A DNA stretch of 16,731 bases from Candidatus Poribacteria bacterium (lineage in GTDB: Bacteria; Poribacteria; DTPJ01; WJIO01): contig WJIO01000156.1 of the NCBI GenBank assembly GCA_014730235.1, positions 1 through 16,731 of the forward strand, in the 5' to 3' direction. Under the pieces are notes generated by a model. It did not search any database and was not told the origin of the DNA. It was given only the letters and a program-made list of their open reading frames with translations. Of the stretch, positions 14,649 to 16,731 are shown piece after piece. Both the position numbers and the translations under genes were made by a program. Position 1 is the stretch's first letter; each line of letters opens with the position of its first letter.

Positions 14649-15593
14649 ATGTTATTACCTGAAATCAAAACAGGAGATGATTACAGATCTTTATATCGAA
14701 AATTCAAGACATGGCTTCCAGCTATGCAGGTGATTTGTGATCGTCATGGATATGATAAATCTCAACTGGAATTTGCCCCTCCTGGCACTCATGTTGTTTT
14801 CAGATTAAATCCTGATCTTTATATAAAGCTTTTTGCTCCACTCTGGCCTGATGATTATACTGCTGAAGTTACTGTTCTTCGCAAATTATCGGGGTATAAA
14901 GATTTAAAAATACCTCATCTTGTAAACGAAGGGAAAATTGAGGGTTGGCCTTATTTGATAATAAAAAGAATTAAAGGTGTTCCCCTTGTGGATGTCTGGA
15001 ATTTCATGTCTTTTCGTGATAAGGAATTTGTTGCTGCGTGGTGTGGTGAATTTCTGGCTAAACTCCACAGAATAGACATTGATGGCTTAGAAGCCATCAA
15101 TGTGAAATGGAGTGATTTTGTAGATGCCCAAATAAAGGCTTGCATTAATGAACTTAAAAAGGTTAATATAGAAAGTCACTGGATAAGTTCTGTAGAAGAT
15201 TTCTTTGGTGGCCTTCCTTGTCTATATGAACCGGATTTTCAGCCAATTCTGCTGGATGCAGACATTACAGACGAACATGTTATGGTCAATAAATATAATG
15301 GTAAATGGGAAGTTACAGGCATAATTGATTTTGGTGATGCTATGCTGGGATACCCATTATACGATTTCGCTGCTCCCGGTTGTTGTATTACTAATTCTTC
15401 ACCTTTGTTAAGACGTGCTATGCTCATGGCTTATGGATACAATCCCGACGAATTAAATGAAGCTTTCGAAGACCGGTTAATGGCTTATACACTGATTCAT
15501 AAATTTATTAATATACCTGAAATACTGGAAATTCTTGATCCTCGTAAACCCGGGGATTTTTGTCAACTCAAAAGAGAACTTTGGTCTCTCTAG
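14649..15593 (+). CDS. Aminoglycoside-phosphotransferase (APH)-like kinase with altered catalytic loop
   Basis: 314 residues with the APH/choline-kinase fold. Visible are the N-lobe lysine (YIKLF, K60), the hinge-like YLIIKRIKGVPL (102-113), the helix WCGEFLAKLHRID (131-143), the catalytic loop LLDADITDEHVMV (201-213) and the metal-binding loop IDFGD (226-230, D227). In the classic HGDxxxxN loop the first histidine is here D203 and the final asparagine H210, while catalytic D205 is kept. HADLTDDH-type loops are known in some APH-like families, so H210 may be a family trait, while the D in place of H looks individual. The substrate is unknown and antibiotic resistance should not be assumed. 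No good SD precedes the ATG. It lies 16 nt before the oxidoreductase gene and is probably co-transcribed with it. Confidence 0.8.
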   Translation: MLLPEIKTGDDYRSLYRKFKTWLPAMQVICDRHGYDKSQLEFAPPGTHVVFRLNPDLYIKLFAPLWPDDYTAEVTVLRKLSGYKDLKIPHLVNEGKIEGWPYLIIKRIKGVPLVDVWNFMSFRDKEFVAAWCGEFLAKLHRIDIDGLEAINVKWSDFVDAQIKACINELKKVNIESHWISSVEDFFGGLPCLYEPDFQPILLDADITDEHVMVNKYNGKWEVTGIIDFGDAMLGYPLYDFAAPGCCITNSSPLLRRAMLMAYGYNPDELNEAFEDRLMAYTLIHKFINIPEILEILDPRKPGDFCQLKRELWSL

Positions 15594-15609
15594 CATTTGG
15601 AGGATTTTG

Positions 15610-16704
15610 ATGCAGGATAAAATGAAAATAGGAATTATCGGCTGTGGAAGTATCAGCGGCGCGTATTTTGGTGGTGCAACGAATACTGACGTTCTGGAAA
15701 TCAAATCATGCGCTGATATAAGGATGGAAGCTGCTAAAAGTGCAGCCGAGAGATATGGATGTCAGGCAGTTACCGTTGATGAAATGCTGGCAGATCCTGA
15801 AATTGAATTGGTGGTTAACCTTACTATACCCAGAGCCCATGTGGAAGTTGGGATGAATGTTCTGGAAGCCGGAAAACATGTATACAGCGAAAAACCTTTG
15901 GGCGTAAGTACCGAAGAAGCCAAAAAGATGGTGGATCTAGCCAAAGAAAAAGAACTGCGAATTGGCAGTGCTCCTGATACCTTCATGGGAGCAGGTGGAC
16001 AGACTTCCCGTAAAGCCGTCTCAGAGGGCGCAGTAGGTAAACCCATAGCCGGAACTGCTTTTATGTGCGGTCATGGACATGAAAGCTGGCATCCAAACCC
16101 GGCTTTCTATTATGACATAGGTGGAGGCCCTATGCTGGACATGGGTCCTTATTATGTAACTGCACTGGTAAATATCCTGGGCCCAGCTAAACGTGTAGCC
16201 GGTGTAACTACCAAAGCCTTTGAGGAAAGGATCGCCACAAGCGAAGCCGTAAAAGGTCTGCAAATACCTGTAAAAGTCAGCACTCATCTTGCTGGTACTA
16301 TTGAATTTGTGAACGGTGCTGTAATAACCATGATCATGAGTTTTGATATGTGGAGACATGGACTCCCGTGCATCGAGATTTACGGAACGGAAGGTTCAAT
16401 AAAAGTTCCCGATCCCAACGGTTTCGGCGGTGCTGTAAGGGTTGCAGAGGAAAGAGGAGACTGGCAGGATGTACCTCTGGCTTTCCCCAATAATGCCAGA
16501 ATGATCGGTGTTATAGATATGACCCAGGCTATCCGATCCAATAGACCACACAGGGCCAGTGGAGAATTGGCCTATCATGTCCTTGAGATCATGACGGCTT
16601 TTGATAAATCCTCAGAATCTGGCGAACATGTGTATATGGAAACGTTGATAGAACAACCCGCGCCTATGCCTTTGGGTCTTAAAGAATGGGAAGTAGAGGA
16701 ATAG
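15610..16704 (+). CDS. Gfo/Idh/MocA family NAD(P)-dependent oxidoreductase
   Basis: 364 residues. The N-terminal Rossmann domain begins KIGIIGCGSIS (6-16, GxGxxS form) with ADIRMEAAKSAAERYG (36-50 region). The family EKP motif is YSEKPLG (92-98), which contributes to cofactor binding and catalysis. The C-terminal domain has HPNPAFYYDIGGGPMLDMGP (161-180), containing the GGG..D.G.Y motif that shapes the sugar site. These enzymes oxidise or reduce hydroxyl groups of sugars, inositols and derivatives. The preferred start is ATG at 15610 with GGAGG about 6-7 nt upstream; the open frame extends back to a TTG at 15535, but that would overlap the kinase gene and add a non-conserved tail. The preceding APH-like kinase suggests the pair phosphorylates and oxidises one substrate; this is inferred. 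Confidence 0.92.
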   Translation: MQDKMKIGIIGCGSISGAYFGGATNTDVLEIKSCADIRMEAAKSAAERYGCQAVTVDEMLADPEIELVVNLTIPRAHVEVGMNVLEAGKHVYSEKPLGVSTEEAKKMVDLAKEKELRIGSAPDTFMGAGGQTSRKAVSEGAVGKPIAGTAFMCGHGHESWHPNPAFYYDIGGGPMLDMGPYYVTALVNILGPAKRVAGVTTKAFEERIATSEAVKGLQIPVKVSTHLAGTIEFVNGAVITMIMSFDMWRHGLPCIEIYGTEGSIKVPDPNGFGGAVRVAEERGDWQDVPLAFPNNARMIGVIDMTQAIRSNRPHRASGELAYHVLEIMTAFDKSSESGEHVYMETLIEQPAPMPLGLKEWEVEE

Positions 16705-16731
16705 TATTGATATTTCTAAAATTAACTAAAA

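Noticed and set aside
15535-15609. Upstream TTG start extending the Gfo/Idh/MocA protein by 25 residues
   Set aside because: It overlaps the end of the kinase gene, has no SD, and the extra residues precede the normal start of the Rossmann fold; the ATG at 15610 has GGAGG at proper spacing.

Overview
The window looks like chromosome from an uncultured, AT-rich bacterium (roughly 40% GC by eye). Most genes encode carbohydrate- or peptide-directed enzymes of families common in environmental phyla such as Poribacteria, Planctomycetes and Latescibacteria. The taxon cannot be fixed from this sequence. Four likely promoters have near-consensus sigma-70 boxes with exactly 17-nt spacers, which argues against a Bacteroidetes-type promoter system. 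No rRNA, tRNA, CRISPR array or transposase gene was seen.

Left region, minus strand (about 1-3834): a tightly packed operon read right to left. It encodes a class II aldolase-like protein, a GH43/GH130-like five-bladed-propeller protein, a one-domain cupin, and a membrane protein of the fused MFS/spermidine-synthase type that runs off the left edge. Gaps are 5-17 nt. This looks like a small sugar or sugar-acid catabolic unit, but the substrate is unknown. The aldolase-like protein seems to lack one zinc-ligand histidine. Next (about 4141-5586) comes a MATE-family efflux pump with a good promoter and Shine-Dalgarno (SD) sequence but an apparent ACG start codon.

Middle, minus strand (5735-11036): an exported calcineurin-like phosphoesterase with its own hairpin terminator, then a two-gene operon. 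That operon pairs an M14-type zinc carboxypeptidase without a signal peptide with a large exported PIG-L/LmbE deacetylase; the two are separated by 2 nt.

Right region: a small DUF4282 membrane protein (+) with a near-perfect promoter; a lipoprotein of the CocE/X-Pro dipeptidyl-peptidase (S15) type (-); a divergent 439-bp spacer; a secreted FETGDLSGW-type protein (+) ending at a strong hairpin; then an APH-like kinase and a Gfo/Idh/MocA oxidoreductase as a likely + strand pair.

Three intergenic spacers carry related, MITE-like palindromic repeats built on a TGTCATTCCTGC core. The strongest leads are the ACG start of the MATE gene, this repeat family, the zinc-ligand change in the aldolase-like protein with its operon context, and the altered catalytic loop of the APH-like kinase.
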